A DNA stretch of 54,518 nt from assembly GCA_015680685.1 (NCBI GenBank), contig MNCI01023754.1, positions 64,001 to 118,518 of the forward strand. Direction: 5' to 3'. The notes beneath the pieces were generated by a model. That model saw only the letters and a list, made by a program, of their open reading frames with translations, ran no database searches and had not been told where the DNA came from. The DNA is from Gnetum montanum. Its lineage: Eukaryota > Streptophyta > Gnetopsida > Gnetales > Gnetaceae. The first letter of the stretch is position 1; each line of letters starts with the position of its first letter. The position numbers and the translations under genes are program-made. Positions 31,887 through 44,260 of this stretch are shown here, piece by piece.

Positions 31887-34804
31887 TCTATTTTTCATTG
31901 AATATTTATAATTTGTTACATGCAAAGCAACAAGTTTACCAGATTAATCACACTTATTGGGAAAGCTTATTATAATGAAGGGTTGCTAGAAATAAAAATA
32001 TGACTATATACCCCTAGTTCATCCACCTAACATAATAATTTGGATATAAGTTAAGTATATCATAACTATATTTCAACATAACCATAGCCCCTCACAATAA
32101 TCCCATAGTATCATGCTACATTGTATATGTGTGATTAGTTTGGATGGGGGTCATAGGGGCATATAGCTAGTAAGATTACTCTAATGATATTTTATGATAA
32201 TTGTTAATATTATGGTTATCCATGTTATTATGATGACATTACTATGCACATTAATCTTGGCAAATGTCTAGTTTAGTGTTATGATTGGTAGGTTGAGAGG
32301 ATTATGTGGGAAGATTGAGAAGCATGCATGTATGATCTTACAATACATGTCATAGCTATGTGTTATGTGCATATTACTAGTGTTGTTTAACTAATCATGC
32401 TTTGTGATTATGAGTCAATGTTATCTAATTAATCATGGTATGAGATCATGATGTTTGGTATGATATGCCTATGGTGTCATGTGCTTAGATAGTATATGAT
32501 ATGATACTCACATGGTCTTGTAGAAATGCGATAGATGGATAATGATGTTAGTAAGTTGAGTCTGTATTTTAATTAGATGTTTTGAGAGCATGCTGTGGAG
32601 TGTGGGTTTTGTGGTATTAGTTGGGATAGGGAAAAGTGATCGTAAACCTTAGAAAATAGAAATCATGAATAAAGTGATTTATATATTATTTTATGAATAA
32701 AACATAAACCAATTTTCCAATTCTCTTATTCTTGATCTTAGGTTTATGTAGCATTTCTTTTTCTCTTCTAATTTCCACCATTTCTTAGTTGATTTTTGTG
32801 ATTTCTAGGATGTTGGGAACCTAGTGCTAGGCAGGCTATGATCTAGAAGATTTGGTTTGGATTTTGAAGAATCCAGAACTTCATTGGGTGAATTTTGTTA
32901 TTTTAATTTATAGTTTCCAATTTTAAAATGGTTCCAAATTTTAGGTTGGTGTCTTTACTTATTTCCTATTTATTGACATTTTCATTTATGTGCATGATCA
33001 TAGGGATTCTATTGGGATAGTTGGAATCTCTATGATGTGAATGGTGATGATTAGTATATGTATGTGTGGTTCTAGTATATGGTTCATGTTGTGTTATGTG
33101 ATGAGTTATAATTAGATTATGGATGATGGATGCATCCTGTGCCTTAGGGATAACAAAGGTATATTGTTAGTCCTCTAGGTGCCAATAAGACTTTGTGTTT
33201 GTTATGTAAGTTGATTTGGATTTACATTCAGGTCATTTTTGGTGTGTGAAATTTTGGCCCATTGTTATTCTTCTTATATGAGCACAAATTACATAGATCG
33301 TAGTGGTAGGTTTTAGGGGCATAGGTCATGTCCCAGGCATGCCATGGTCATGATGCTTAATATTGGATATTTTTACATGAATACACGGTGCAGTCATCTT
33401 AGGAAAGTTAAGAGTATTAAAAAAATCCTTTTGAATTGTTGACTTATGCAATTTTGACTCTTGATCTTCTAAATGTGACAATTTTGAAATGTTTGAAATT
33501 CAAGACTATGAGAAAATGAGTTATTGAAAACTTGATAATGCATTTAATATGATGGTTGCTTCATAATTTGGTTGTATAGACGACTAATAATAATGAATTT
33601 ATAGTTAAGAACGGAAGTTGATACTAGTGATAGATGTGTAAATGAGAGAAGAAGGAAATATGAAAAATCATGAAATTACAAAGAAATGTCAAATTTATTA
33701 CCTTTAAAATAGGCCATTTCATTTATGTATGGCCTTAAAATTTATAGGAAATAATTGAAGCCATACTTGGGAAACTTGATAAGTCACTTCCCATAGTGAA
33801 AATAAATAAATTTAGACAAAATAAAGGTGATTTGGGATCAAAATAGTTTACATCTATCTATCAACTAAAAAAATAAATAACAATACTTTGACTTTGTGTA
33901 CATTTGTCTTCATGTGGGTAGAGCATTGGACACTACTTGTTAATGAAGACACAAGGGGCCCTAGAGGTGTGCCAAGATCATTGTATGTTTCAATTTCTAA
34001 TTTTAACCCAATGTGAGTTGTACATAGTTGGGGTGAGTTTTGAGAGCATTTTTCTTCCGTAGCATGAGTTCTCATGAGTTGTTGGGCTTGGATATTAAGG
34101 TCATGATCCTTTATACATGATTATCATGAGCATATCACGAGTTGCAACTAAGGTCATGGCTAGACTAATTATAATTATGGGCCTCAAATAATTGTGCTTG
34201 AGTTCAATGTTGTATGCCTATCTATTTAAGATATGTGTCGTATGGTACATGATAGTTACATGCATGTATTGAATGTATGGTTGCTAGTTTGTTAATTAAA
34301 GCTTGTAGCACTGATTGCTTAGGATCAGTGAATGCTTGGACTACTTATCAATCAATTGGATTATGGCATGTTATGACCTACATGTTATTTATATTATTAT
34401 GTGTATATGCATGTGTATTAGTGAAACCGACACAAGGATGTGGACCAATTTGTGATGAACCACCTTAGAGGAGTTGGGTTAATCCCTATTAGGATGCATT
34501 AGTCAAGCTCCTATCTCAATTCTCATGCTAAGAATGGAAAAGTATAGGCAAGGCTTATGACTAGTATGAGATCTTGGGGAATATAGACATTCATGGATCT
34601 ATCTTTTAAAAGGTTAGTGCCCTGGGGTTACATGAAGCAGTAAGCACTACTAATAAAAGACTTCCAAGCATTGCAATGATTTATGAGTTCTCATGTTAAT
34701 GATAGCATGCTATACAAAAAGTGTGAATGTAATGGTTAGCACAAGGACAATGTATGATGTATTGTATGTTGTATGGTGTGATCCCTAGAAAAATTGGTTA
34801 TTGG

Positions 34805-35008
34805 GGACTATGTGACATGTTTGAGATGATATGCTTGGTCCTTTAAAGCACTAGTTTTTTGGAAACTATGTAATATGTTTGAGATGATATGTTTGGTCCT
34901 TTGAAGCACTAGTTTTTGGGAACTATGTAACATATTTGAGATGATATTTTTGGTCCTTTGGAACACTAGTTGCTAGGAATCCGTGTCATATGTGTAGGAT
35001 GATATTTA
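34805..35008. repeat. Tandem repeat, 57-58 bp unit, about 3.5 copies
   Basis: The unit begins near ACTATGTGACATG and contains TTTGAGATGATAT and TTGGTCCTTT. Copies start near 34806, 34863, 34920 and 34978, and the last is partial and diverged. Confidence 0.85.
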
Positions 35009-35657
35009 TGTTATGCACTAATTAACATGGAAGGATGCATGATTTGTGTATTATGCATTTGTAAATAACCCATGATGATTGTTAGTGTAATCATAATGTA
35101 TTTTCCATATGCTTAAGATGGATTTTAATTTTATTTGGTTGATATGTGCTATTTGTTGTGACATTATGCTTATAGTTTGGATGTGATTGCAATTATGTAT
35201 GGTGATGTGATGTGATGTACTGATCTTGATGCAGGTTATCCATGGAATCCCACACCTCACCTCCAGCATAACATTAGACTACATCTATAAGGGATATGTA
35301 AAGGTTTCTATTGAGTTTTATACTTATCCCTTTATTTATAGGAAATAAATCCAAGAATATAATAGGATTGATGGCTTGAGAGAGGTGATGGTAATCTTAG
35401 TTCCACACTTTTGTCTGTACTTCTATATATGTTCATGAGGGAGATGGATGCATTTGCTAAAGATTTTGGTTTAGATGGACTATCAATGTAATCTTGAATA
35501 TAGTATACTATGTATATACATTTTGTAGTTACATGGATATGTGTTGGATGTATTAGTGTAGGGAAGCCTCTTCTGATTCCTTTTTTATACAATATAGATG
35601 ACTTTTATAGGCTTTAGGTTGTATGGAAACATCTTAGTTGAGAGATAAATCTTCATA

Positions 35658-35861
35658 GGAGACATTCCAACTTTAGAAGAGATATATTGCCTAAGAAGAA
35701 GATGTCTCATTGGTGGAGGAGATGTCCCAAGGGAGACATCTCATAAGCAAACGAGATGTCCCATCTCTAGAGGATACATCCCACACCCAAAGTAGACATC
35801 TCATCTACAAGCTAGAGTTAATAGTAAGACATCTTAAAATATATGGGGATGATCTATATAA
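35658..35861 (+). promoter_or_regulatory. GAGATGTCCC/GACATCTC array and TATA box (element H U3?)
   Basis: GATGTCTC (35701), GATGTCCC (35721), GACATCTC (35735), GATGTCCC (35755), a weaker word (35773) and GACATCTC (35795) alternate in direction about every 14 to 22 bp. TATATAA follows at 35855. The layout is like the U3 arrays of A, D and E with an unrelated word. Confidence 0.4.
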
Positions 35862-35943
35862 CAAGGGGAAACTTCCAATTTGACAACTCCAAATTGGAAA
35901 ATAGTTGAGAAAAGCCAAGAAAATATAGAAATATATTGGGATT

Positions 35944-36764
35944 TGATGAACCGCGATATCAAGACCATGATATTGCATCTGTGATATTAGAGCCTTCCAC
36001 ACGATATCAGGCATCTGATATCAGGACTTGCCCTATTGCCTATAAATAAGAGGCAGGTGCACTTGGTTTTGGTAGTTAGTCTTAGTCCCTTACCCAAACT
36101 CTTTTCTTTTTCCCTTTCCAAAGATAGAGTTATTTTTGAGTGCCAGCAATAGGAGTCATAAAGTGAACGAATCTTTATTCGAGCATTGTATACCTGAGCA
36201 TACCTTGTGTACGGAAATAAAGATAAACTTTGTGATAAACCTTCAGCATTAAAAATAGATTAATTAATGTTAATTACTATTACTTAATGCTTTCCTTAGT
36301 TAATTAATGTTTTCTCTCTCACCCTACAACTCTCCTAAGTAAACACACTCAATACGACCACTTCAAGCACGTGTGTAATGCTTGGTAACCTAGTAACGAT
36401 TAGTGTTTGGTAATCCCAGTAGTGTTGCATTGGTTCAAGATGTGTACAACAAGTGAGAACAGATGCTGGTGTTAGGACTAGTTAAAGCATACTTGAGTAG
36501 TTAAATTAAATTAGTTACTTAGTTATCTCTCTCCTCCCTTTTTAGCATTAGGACATAAAAATATAAAAGCCATAAAAATCATGTACCTCAAGTTTACTTA
36601 ACCATACAATTGTTCCATACAAGTAAGCTTGGGAAGACAACAATTCACCAACTCATCCTTGTTCCACAAAGGTACATAAGCACTTAGTCCTTGAAATTCA
36701 ACCGGATCATGCATGTACACTCGTATTCGTATGTATGAGCATAAGGATACCTCGCCACTCATCA
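35944..36764 (+). mobile_element. Element G: solo LTR of the C/A group (821 bp)
   Basis: TG...CA ends with CGCCACTCATCA, flanked by GGATT (35939-35943) and GGATC (36765-36769). It holds two groups of GATATC-type words at 14-bp spacing, TATAAATA at 36041-36048, an AATAAAG signal and TTGGTAA words near 36383 and 36408. No internal region is attached, so it is a solo LTR. Confidence 0.88.
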
Positions 36765-36961
36765 GGATCTTTAAGTTAAGCTTGAGAAAAGGTTTTTTTT
36801 TTATTCTTGTCTTCATTTTCCAACAAATGTTGTCTAGTTGTATCATGAGTATCTAATGAGTGGATGAGATTGGCAAGAGATGTCATAAGAGCACATTGTG
36901 CAAGTGCATGATTAAGGTTACAATTCAAAGTAAATTTTGTATGGGTTTGGCCTATGTGTTC
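36765..36961 (+). other. Element H fragment between G and E
   Basis: A short AT-rich piece with no motif. It ends just before TTATG (36962-36966), the left target duplication of E, and continues at 51175. Confidence 0.45.
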
Positions 36962-36966
36962 TTATG

Positions 36967-37907
36967 TGATGAGTGGTCAAAGTACCCCTACACCCAACCA
37001 TATGAATCATGAAGTGTTCACATGCGATCTAGTCAAATTCTACAAACTTTATGTCTTCAGGTACATTAGTATTCTAGGGAGTGAACTTTTCCCTAATAGT
37101 CATTCATCATCTTCCCAATTACACTTGTGATGCACAAAGGCATGGTTAAGTGTAATCAAGGCATCTAATTTTTATTATTTTATGTTTTTTTATGTTTCTG
37201 GTGCTTGAAACAGAGAAATGAAGTAATTTATTAGCTAATTTAATTTAACTAATTAACTAATCTCTAACTAGTCCTAACACAAGCATTTAGTCCCACTTTT
37301 CGTACACATCTTAACCCATATATCCACTACTAGGATTACCAAGCATTATGCTACCAAGTGAACCAAGAAATAATGCTACTAGGATTACCAAGAAAATACA
37401 TGTTTACGCTCAAAGTGGTTGTACTTATGTGTTTAATCTATTTATCTTAATTAATTAACTAATTACTTGAAGTCTAATTTAGCTCAATTAATTGCATATT
37501 TAATGAAAACAATAAATGAATCATTAATCTATTCCAAGTGCTGCAAGATTTGATCAAAAGGCTCATCTTTATTATCATTCACACTAGTGTGTTTAGGTAC
37601 AATAGTGCCTGAATAAAGATCCATACACTTTTTGACAACTGTTGTGGGCACTCAAAGAAATATTCTAACTCTAAAATGACAAAAATACAAGAGCTCTACT
37701 ACAACTATGACTCTTTATCCCATAAACATTGTTGGTGAGCACATATTTATAGATTTTATTGTAGTGCTATGTCAATGAGGCCCCATAGATTCAACAAATG
37801 CTACATCAACATGACCCCATCAATAGGGCAACACCTCATAGAAGAGAACCCATTGACAAGGCCACATCAATGGGGGCCTGTCAATGCAACACAATGTTGA
37901 TTCATCA
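36967..37907 (-). repeat. 3' LTR of element E (941 bp)
   Basis: Minus-strand LTR starting TGATGAATCAACATTG and ending CCACTCATCA. The TATA box is at 37744-37751. U3 (37755-37900) has repeated TTGATG/TTGACA words with GGCC, different from the GATATC arrays. R and U5 contain three TTGGTAATCC-like words (about 37330-37395). Confidence 0.88.
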
Positions 37908-37943
37908 TACCCCCACAACTAATTTAAAACTCATACTCGAGTT
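37908..37943 (-). promoter_or_regulatory. Polypurine tract and hairpin of element E
   Basis: Minus-strand AACTCG, loop AGTA, TGAGTT (37928-37943) keeps pairing in RNA through a G-U pair. The tract TTGTGGGGGTA then runs to the LTR. Upstream, 37944-38150 is 3' untranslated sequence with the conserved AGTCAATAATCCCATACCTT block, also present in C. Confidence 0.72.
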
Positions 37944-38150
37944 CCTTTACAAAATTGGAAAGGTATGGGATTATTGACTAACTCATAACATAATAAACTA
38001 ACTTGACAAAACTAAGTGCCTGAATGTACAAATCAACAACATTACAAAAATTGTGGTCATGACACAAAATTGAACACCATGACATGACTACTCAAAACTA
38101 GACAGCACATCCTCTGATGGCATGAAGGTAGTTGAGAAGATTAGACAGTC

Positions 38151-40441
38151 CCAGGTGGTGGAGGTTCCTGAGGTTCTAAAGGACCTTCACCAACTTCAGG
38201 CACATGTGGTGGCTAAGGTGGTTGTCCTACTGTAGCTGCAACCTCTAGTGGAAGATGAACAACATCCAATAATGCCTTCATCTTCTCCTCCTTTCTCCAA
38301 GGTTCATTCACAATCCACAAGACATCACTAATGTGGGCTACAATGGGGATATCACATGAACAAGGCATTACTAGGAACAACTCCTTAACGTTGTCAAACC
38401 AACCAACAAATTATTTACACTCAACATCGAATGCCTTGACTACGTTTTGCAGCTCCTAAAATTCACTCATTCTTTTGGCCAAGTTCTCTATAGTATATCT
38501 CTTATCAATGTATTTTCCCTTAAGAACTTCGAGTTTCATGTTTTCCATTGTAAGCTTTTGCTTGGTATCCTTGTGGTGCTTGAACTTGGCCTCACATAAC
38601 AAGTACGAGCTAGCCACTTACTTCTCTAGTTCTGACCGTGATTGTCCAACAATTAACATAATCAAATTTGCCTATCAGAGATTAGCAAGCTTCATGTATT
38701 CTGTCATCTCCTCAATTTGCAACTCCTTCATGTGGATTTCTACCTTATTGCAGGCATCTATCTCATCAATGATAGGTTACCAAACTTATTTTTCTTACTG
38801 GATGGTTTCATTTACTTTTTCCTTTGCTAATTAGATGTGCTTTTCATTAACTTCTTTCTGTAGATCAAGTTGATCTCTATAATGATCCTTAACTCTCTCA
38901 AATTTGAGAGCCTCTGATTTCTAGGCAACTAGCTCTATTGTAGTCTTTATGTGAAGCGCCTAGACCTCCTCCATGAAGAGATTTTTATTTTCAACTATAA
39001 ATCTCCTTAGCTTTGTGTTTCCTCTAGCTAGTTGCTCTTGCTATTGATGGATAAAGTCGGTCAACTCTTGTTTATGCTCATCAACATTTTGTATACAATG
39101 GTTCTCTACTATAAGTTGTACATTCTCCTAGTGGGTCAGATCTAAGGCCTTCTGAATCTTATGTTGGGTAGCCTCTATAAAAGATACGTAGAACACTATT
39201 ATCTCCATTTTACCCTTAACCACTTTCAATTTGGTATGAAGTTTTCAAGAGCTTCATCTTTTGTTAATGCTAGGTTCAGAAATGCAAGTTTGGCAATTTG
39301 GGCTCTTAATTTAGCAACTTCAATAGCCAAGCATTGTTCAACTCCTTGGTTGTTTCAACTTTCCCTTTCAAGATAATGTTTTTGCCACTTGCCTCTAGCA
39401 GCTCTGACTAGGTTGTAGTACTACTATCTAAAAGATCAAAGACATCCAAAAGCACTTGCCAAATTTCCACTAGTTGATCAAACAATTCTTCTATCACTTA
39501 TGGTTCTTATAGACATGTACACATCTTAGAGTGTAGTGATGTTTAGTAAAAATGTCACAGGTTCATTGAGTATTTCAAAAATTCTATCAGCAACCACCTC
39601 TACTGCTATCTCCTACCCTTGGTGCTACATCACTAGCACTATTTCTCCATTGTCATTCTCTGAGAAGGTTGTGATGCTTTCAAAAATTTTTGGGAGTGGT
39701 TATTGTTCTAAAAGAGATACTATGACCTCTCTAGCACTAGGATTTGAGCTCGTGGACAACTATGTTCATTGGGCTAAGAAAAGAGATTTTCCTCCTTCGA
39801 TCATGCTAATTTTTTGGGCCACCTCATTTAGGTGACTCATTATTGGCTAGTACACATATTGGTCCCTGCTACTTGTGCTTGCTCATTGCTCTTATTCGCT
39901 CAAGAGTCATTCTCAGTATTCATGCAAGCATTGGGCTATTGTAGCAATGTCTGGCATAGTTGCTTGAGTGGTAGGTGGAGGTGGTGGCTGCTACTCCTCT
40001 TCTTTAATGGTTGTTGAAGGCATTTTATCTTTCAACATCTTTGCCCAATTAGTGGTCGAAGCATGCCACATAGGAGAGGTCTTTATTTGGTCCTGTACCT
40101 ATTTAGCTACTTGCTCTAGGAAAGAGGCAAAGTTTAACTTCTAAAGCACTATTTTTTGGACCTCTCTTGATTTGATTTGATTCAAGTAAGCTTCTATCAA
40201 GGTCACCTCAAGGTTTGCTTGTTAAGTTGGTGCCTCATCCTAGTAGGAAAATTCTGTTGCTACAGTTGAATCTAAAATCTAACAAATATATCCCACCTTG
40301 GCCTCTTCCTTAAGAGGACCCATGGCATGGGTTGCAAGTGGTTCTTCGTAGGCTTTTCCTTGGCCCCTTCCCCTTCTTGGCCATTTCTCTCTTGGCTGAG
40401 ACAATCCTCCTCCCTGGGTGTATTTTCCTTTTAGTGGAAAT
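38151..40441 (-). pseudogene. Element E extra 3' ORF (homologue of the A 3' ORF)
   Basis: On the minus strand it begins after a GATTGTAG acceptor-like word at the place where A has TTGCAG-ATG; the ATG is lost here (ATT). The start is basic (KRKIHPGRR). It shares with A the KLNFASFLEQVA segment, the block with GEIVLVM followed by HQ and VVADRIFEILNEP (A: GAIVMVMQHQ and VVTDHIKESFNVP), a long Glu/Lys-rich coiled-coil part and the C-terminal LFLVMPCSCDI, EEKMKALLD and Pro-rich tail. It ends at TAA (38151-38153). Part of the N-terminal domain seen in A is missing. Many stops and frame changes occur. Function is unknown; the shared position and parts suggest a real ancestral gene. Confidence 0.55.
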
Positions 40442-40970
40442 CTACAATCACAACATATCCTTGGATTAGTAAATATAATGTGTAACTTTAAATATTTGAA
40501 TACCTTATCTTGTTTGTTAGTTACACTTGGCTAAGGTTGGACCATGGTAGATTGATTATTTTATTCTTATTTTATTAATTAATTTTCATTATAAGTGTCA
40601 CCAAAGCTCGTTGGAAGAGTCTAACTTCTATAATTTTGTGTTTAAATGTTGATTTCTTAGTTAAACCTTTATGGGAGTTAGAAAAATGGTGAAAATGTTT
40701 TTGTTAAAAATAGCACATTTGTGGCCCCCATGACTAAGAGCCTACCTTCAATAGCTACAGGGTTAAAGAACGGAGTGATTTGGATAAACAGTTAAGAAGT
40801 TATGGGCTCTAAAATTTTGAAAAACTTCCTAGGCATTTGTGAGCAAATGCACAAATTTCTAAGGGGTCACACATATTTATATTATTTTTGTGCTATGTCG
40901 ACGAGGCCTCATATACAAGGCTTCATATATGCATAGAGTTCATCAACGAGGCCTCATTTATGGGGTTGCA
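40442..40970 (-). promoter_or_regulatory. Element E internal U3-like promoter and 3' ORF leader
   Basis: Plus-strand 40873-40920 matches the LTR promoter at 37743-37790: ACATATTTATA, then TGCTATGTC and GAGGCC with CATA. The minus-strand TATA box is at 40874-40881, and GTCGACGAGGCCTC-type words lie at about 40898 and 40952. The leader toward 40442 aligns with that of A, including CCATAACT and, farther on, TAGTCATGGGGG (about 40723-40738). It occupies the same place as 24910-25694 in A. Confidence 0.5.
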
Positions 40971-42487
40971 AGAAAAATTTTCAAATGAGAATATCTTGAA
41001 AAATACAAGGAATTTTTGAATGAATTTGGAGTCCATGAAGTTCGAGAAAAGACAAGAATATGATGAAATCATTGAAGAGGTCTCTAAAAGCTCAAAAATT
41101 GACTTGATGAAGAATGTGTACATTGAACAAAATATTAGAGCACATGGTTGGATGCAGAAGATAGGTGTACGAAAGATTTTGATTGCAAGAATGCCTAAAG
41201 ATAAGGTGCTTAATGAACCAAACCAAGAGATATGTAAGTGGATGCTCCCCATAACAGGCACATGCCTTGTCCTCCCTTGAGTAACCTCAACCTAAGGACC
41301 AAAACCTGGAAGTTAATGGTTGATGGAAGTTAAGGACCAAAACCTGGAAGATTCTACCAAAGAATTTAAGTATATTAAATAAAGACACTAAATTAAGAAC
41401 ATGGACACCAACAATGAGGTGAGTCATGTGTAGCATAGATAGATGATGGAGAAGGTGGAATGGAATTCTGAATCAAGGTCATAAGAAGTCCCTTATGAAT
41501 TTATGTTTAATGACCTAAGAAGACCCATCCTCAGTCTAGACCAAAGCCAACCACTTTCAATGACTTCACATCACCACTCTAAGACTGATCCACCCACTCA
41601 AGACATAAGAGTGCTTCCACAAAATAACCACTACATAAAGAGAAGAAAGGAGAAGTAGGAAGTGAGAGAGAGACTTAGTTAGAGGGGCCCTTCAAGCATG
41701 GGTAACATGTCTTTCTAGTCACATAACTAATGCTTGTAGCTTGTTTATTTTTCTAAGGGATGTGCTTTGAATTCCCATCATGGTTTTTTAAATATTTTAT
41801 TTTGTTATTTCTTTTCTTTTTGGATGAGAACCACACCATGCAAAGACTTTATTCAACTTCCTATTATTAGTTGACACGAAATGGTAAGAAGTATATGAAA
41901 ACACAAATGCACTTGAGCAAGTAGAAGAGTACAAAGAGTGTTAAGTTCCCTTGAAGTCACACATGTGCAAACCTTTGAATCCTTTCTAATTCTAAAAACT
42001 ACCAAGTTCATAAAGTTATTAAAAATTTATTTAATGAAAAGGGATCTCAAATTTCCAAAATAAGGAAAACCATACAGTTTGTGGATTGGTGGATGTCGTG
42101 GACTCACTACCATTCCATGAAAAAGAAATCATGTCTTAGCCATTAGTACAAAAATTCAGAAATAAAAACTAGACGTTAGTAAACAAAACATTAAGCACAA
42201 ACCACCATTAGTAACAACTACAACACCACTATGTCATGTTGGAATAAAGCACATTTATTAATAAAAATTTAAAAATCACACTAAAATAAAGTAAAATATA
42301 TACAAAATTGTAAAATACTCAAGAAAGATTTAAATGTACTAACAATGGTGTAAAACAAAAATGGTGTAAAATAGGAAGAACTTTTAAGATAAAATTGTGT
42401 AAAATAAAAAATAGAAAAACTGATGAGCCATGTATATGATTAACATGGATGGCCATCTCCCCCCTGACTGAGTTGGAAGGAGGAGAT
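40971..42487 (-). other. Element E spacer between pol and the internal promoter
   Basis: Non-coding. It holds a PPT-like word right after pol (42459-42470) and the block ATTCAAAGCACA (about 41765-41776, minus), also found in C near 22958. The open frames on the plus strand (for example 41020-41280) are antisense and not supported. Confidence 0.55.
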
Positions 42488-43720
42488 CTAAAAAATTGAG
42501 CATGGTTGCCCATCCATTGAGGTATTTGTTGCATTGGCTTGCTTGGGCTCATGGAAAGGCTTTTTGTGTTGTACATTGACCAAATGCTTTTTGTTTGGGC
42601 TTTCAAGTTTGTATATGATCATGGCCCCAAAAATAAAATTTTCATCAATTAGATAAGACCCTTCCCACAACATTTGGAATTTTGGTTTTTAAGGTACTTG
42701 TGTGAGATTCCAATAGAGAACCTTATCTCCTTGTTGAAATTTTACTTTTCATATTATAAGATCATGACATTTTTTGTTGAATGCCTTACACACTTCATTC
42801 TAGGATAAGGCTACCAATCAATTTTTGTCTAGCACATTTAGGTTGATCAATCTTTCTTTCTGTGCCAAACTTAGGTCAAGATCTAGGTCATAGGCTATTG
42901 AGAGTGTATGGATCTTAAATTGAATTAGGAGTGTTGGAAGTTTTCCATACACTAACTCATAGGAAGAGTAGTCAATAAGGAGTTTCTATGTTGAGCAATA
43001 GGCATAAAGGACATCATTGAGTTTTGTCGTTTAGTCTCTCCTATATTTGCTAATAGTTCTTGTTAAAATCTTTGTGATCTCTCTATTAGTTATATTTACT
43101 TGACCATTGGCTTAGGGGTGATATGGTGTTGTTAATTTATGTTTAACTCCCAAGTGTTGCATGATTTTTTGAAAAGTGGCACATGTAAAATGGGTTCTAT
43201 TATCAAAAATCAATGCATGTGGCACCCCAAACCTATTCAAAACATTTTATTGTACCAATTAGGTAGCAATGGATGATGTATAATTGGAGATGGCTGCCAC
43301 TTCTACCCATTTGGTATAGTAGTCAATGGCGATGATTAAATATTTCCTGTTGGACATGGGTGTGATGGGACCCATGAAATCTATGCCCCATATGTTAAAG
43401 GACTCCAATGGTTGAATCCACTACTGAAGATCCTCCATTTGTGCAGTCATCCCACCATCTTGTTAGTAGTGCTCATAGGATTGGACAAATTCATGGGCAT
43501 CCCTAAAGATTATGGATCAATAGTCTCCTACCATCAAGATTTTTATGGTCATGCATCTCCTAGCATAGTGGCCTCCACAAGGGCCTTCATGAGCATCCTA
43601 GAGAACACACAACTAATCTACATCAAGTACACACTAGTGAACTAGGTCATTAACACACACCTTGTAAGATGTCCATTGATTTCCATGAAGTGCTTAGCTC
43701 AATGAAGAAATTATTATTTC
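42488..43720 (-). pseudogene. Element E integrase
   Basis: Same enzyme as C 20936-22321. The zinc finger keeps HYAR-side residues (GPCGGHY) but both Cys are gone (SYEHY). The core has NIWGIDFMGPITPMSN with the first Asp, DNRTHFT with the second and REITKIL with the Glu. The C-terminal part has GDKVLYWN and WEGSYLIDENF. It ends at the TAG at 42488-42490. Stops lie throughout, many in place of Gln or Trp of the C copy. Confidence 0.85.
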
Positions 43721-43889
43721 TTCCTATGTTCTAGATCTTGTGGGATCTCTTAAGTGAGAAGATAAGTAAGGATGCTATCGTACCATTTTGGTTATGTGAG
43801 AATTTGTTCATTTATTGCACTAGCAAAGAGGAGTTCATCAAGAAATAGATCAGATAGTAGGCTTTCCTTCCCTTTTTTATCCCATCACA

Positions 43890-44260
43890 ACTAAGATAAG
43901 TGATTAGTGATGACATTCTTAGTCACCTTTCAATCTATCATTGTAAGATCAAATTCCTGCAAAATCACTAACCATCGTATAACATAGGGACTCACCATTG
44001 TCTTATTCATGAGGAAGTGGATGGCACTATGATCAGTGTGCATAAATACTTTATATCCAAGCACATAGTGCATAAACTTTTCCAAAGCATACACCACCAC
44101 CATCGGTTCTTTCTCCATGGTGGTGTAATTCAGTTGTGCACCCACAATGCTTTGACTTGTGTAGTGGATGTAATATGAACATTTCTTATTATCCAACTGC
44201 ATAAGCACAGCAACCAAGGCATAGTTAGATGCATCAATCATTATATGGAATGATTTGGAT
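43890..44260 (-). pseudogene. Element E RNase H
   Basis: The open part is 43930-44241: MIDASNYALVAVLMQLDN with the first Asp, MEKEPMVVVYALEKF with the Glu, and HTDHSAIHFLMN with the next Asp. About 70 percent like the C domain by eye. The stretch 43721-43889 links it to integrase and is decayed. Confidence 0.85.

Larger units (their letters stand above)
31892..35943 (+). other. Long AT-rich region, probably LTR of the old element H
   Basis: About 4 kb without protein motifs. Its right part holds a short-period array and a TATATAA box (35855-35861). On the far side of solo LTR G and element E the sequence ends with an LTR end and primer site (51734, 51738-51750). I infer that 31892-35943, 36765-36961 and 51175-51734 are pieces of one long chromovirus-type LTR. 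The left end of that LTR was not found. Confidence 0.4.

Noticed and set aside
38475-39835. Plus-strand ORFs over 38475-39835
   Set aside because: They are antisense to the coiled-coil 3' ORF of element E; Phe/Ser/Leu richness is what antisense Glu/Lys/Gln codons give.
41020-41280. 86-codon Lys/Glu-rich plus-strand ORF
   Set aside because: Lies in the spacer of a minus-strand element, with no match to A or C spacers as protein and no domain.
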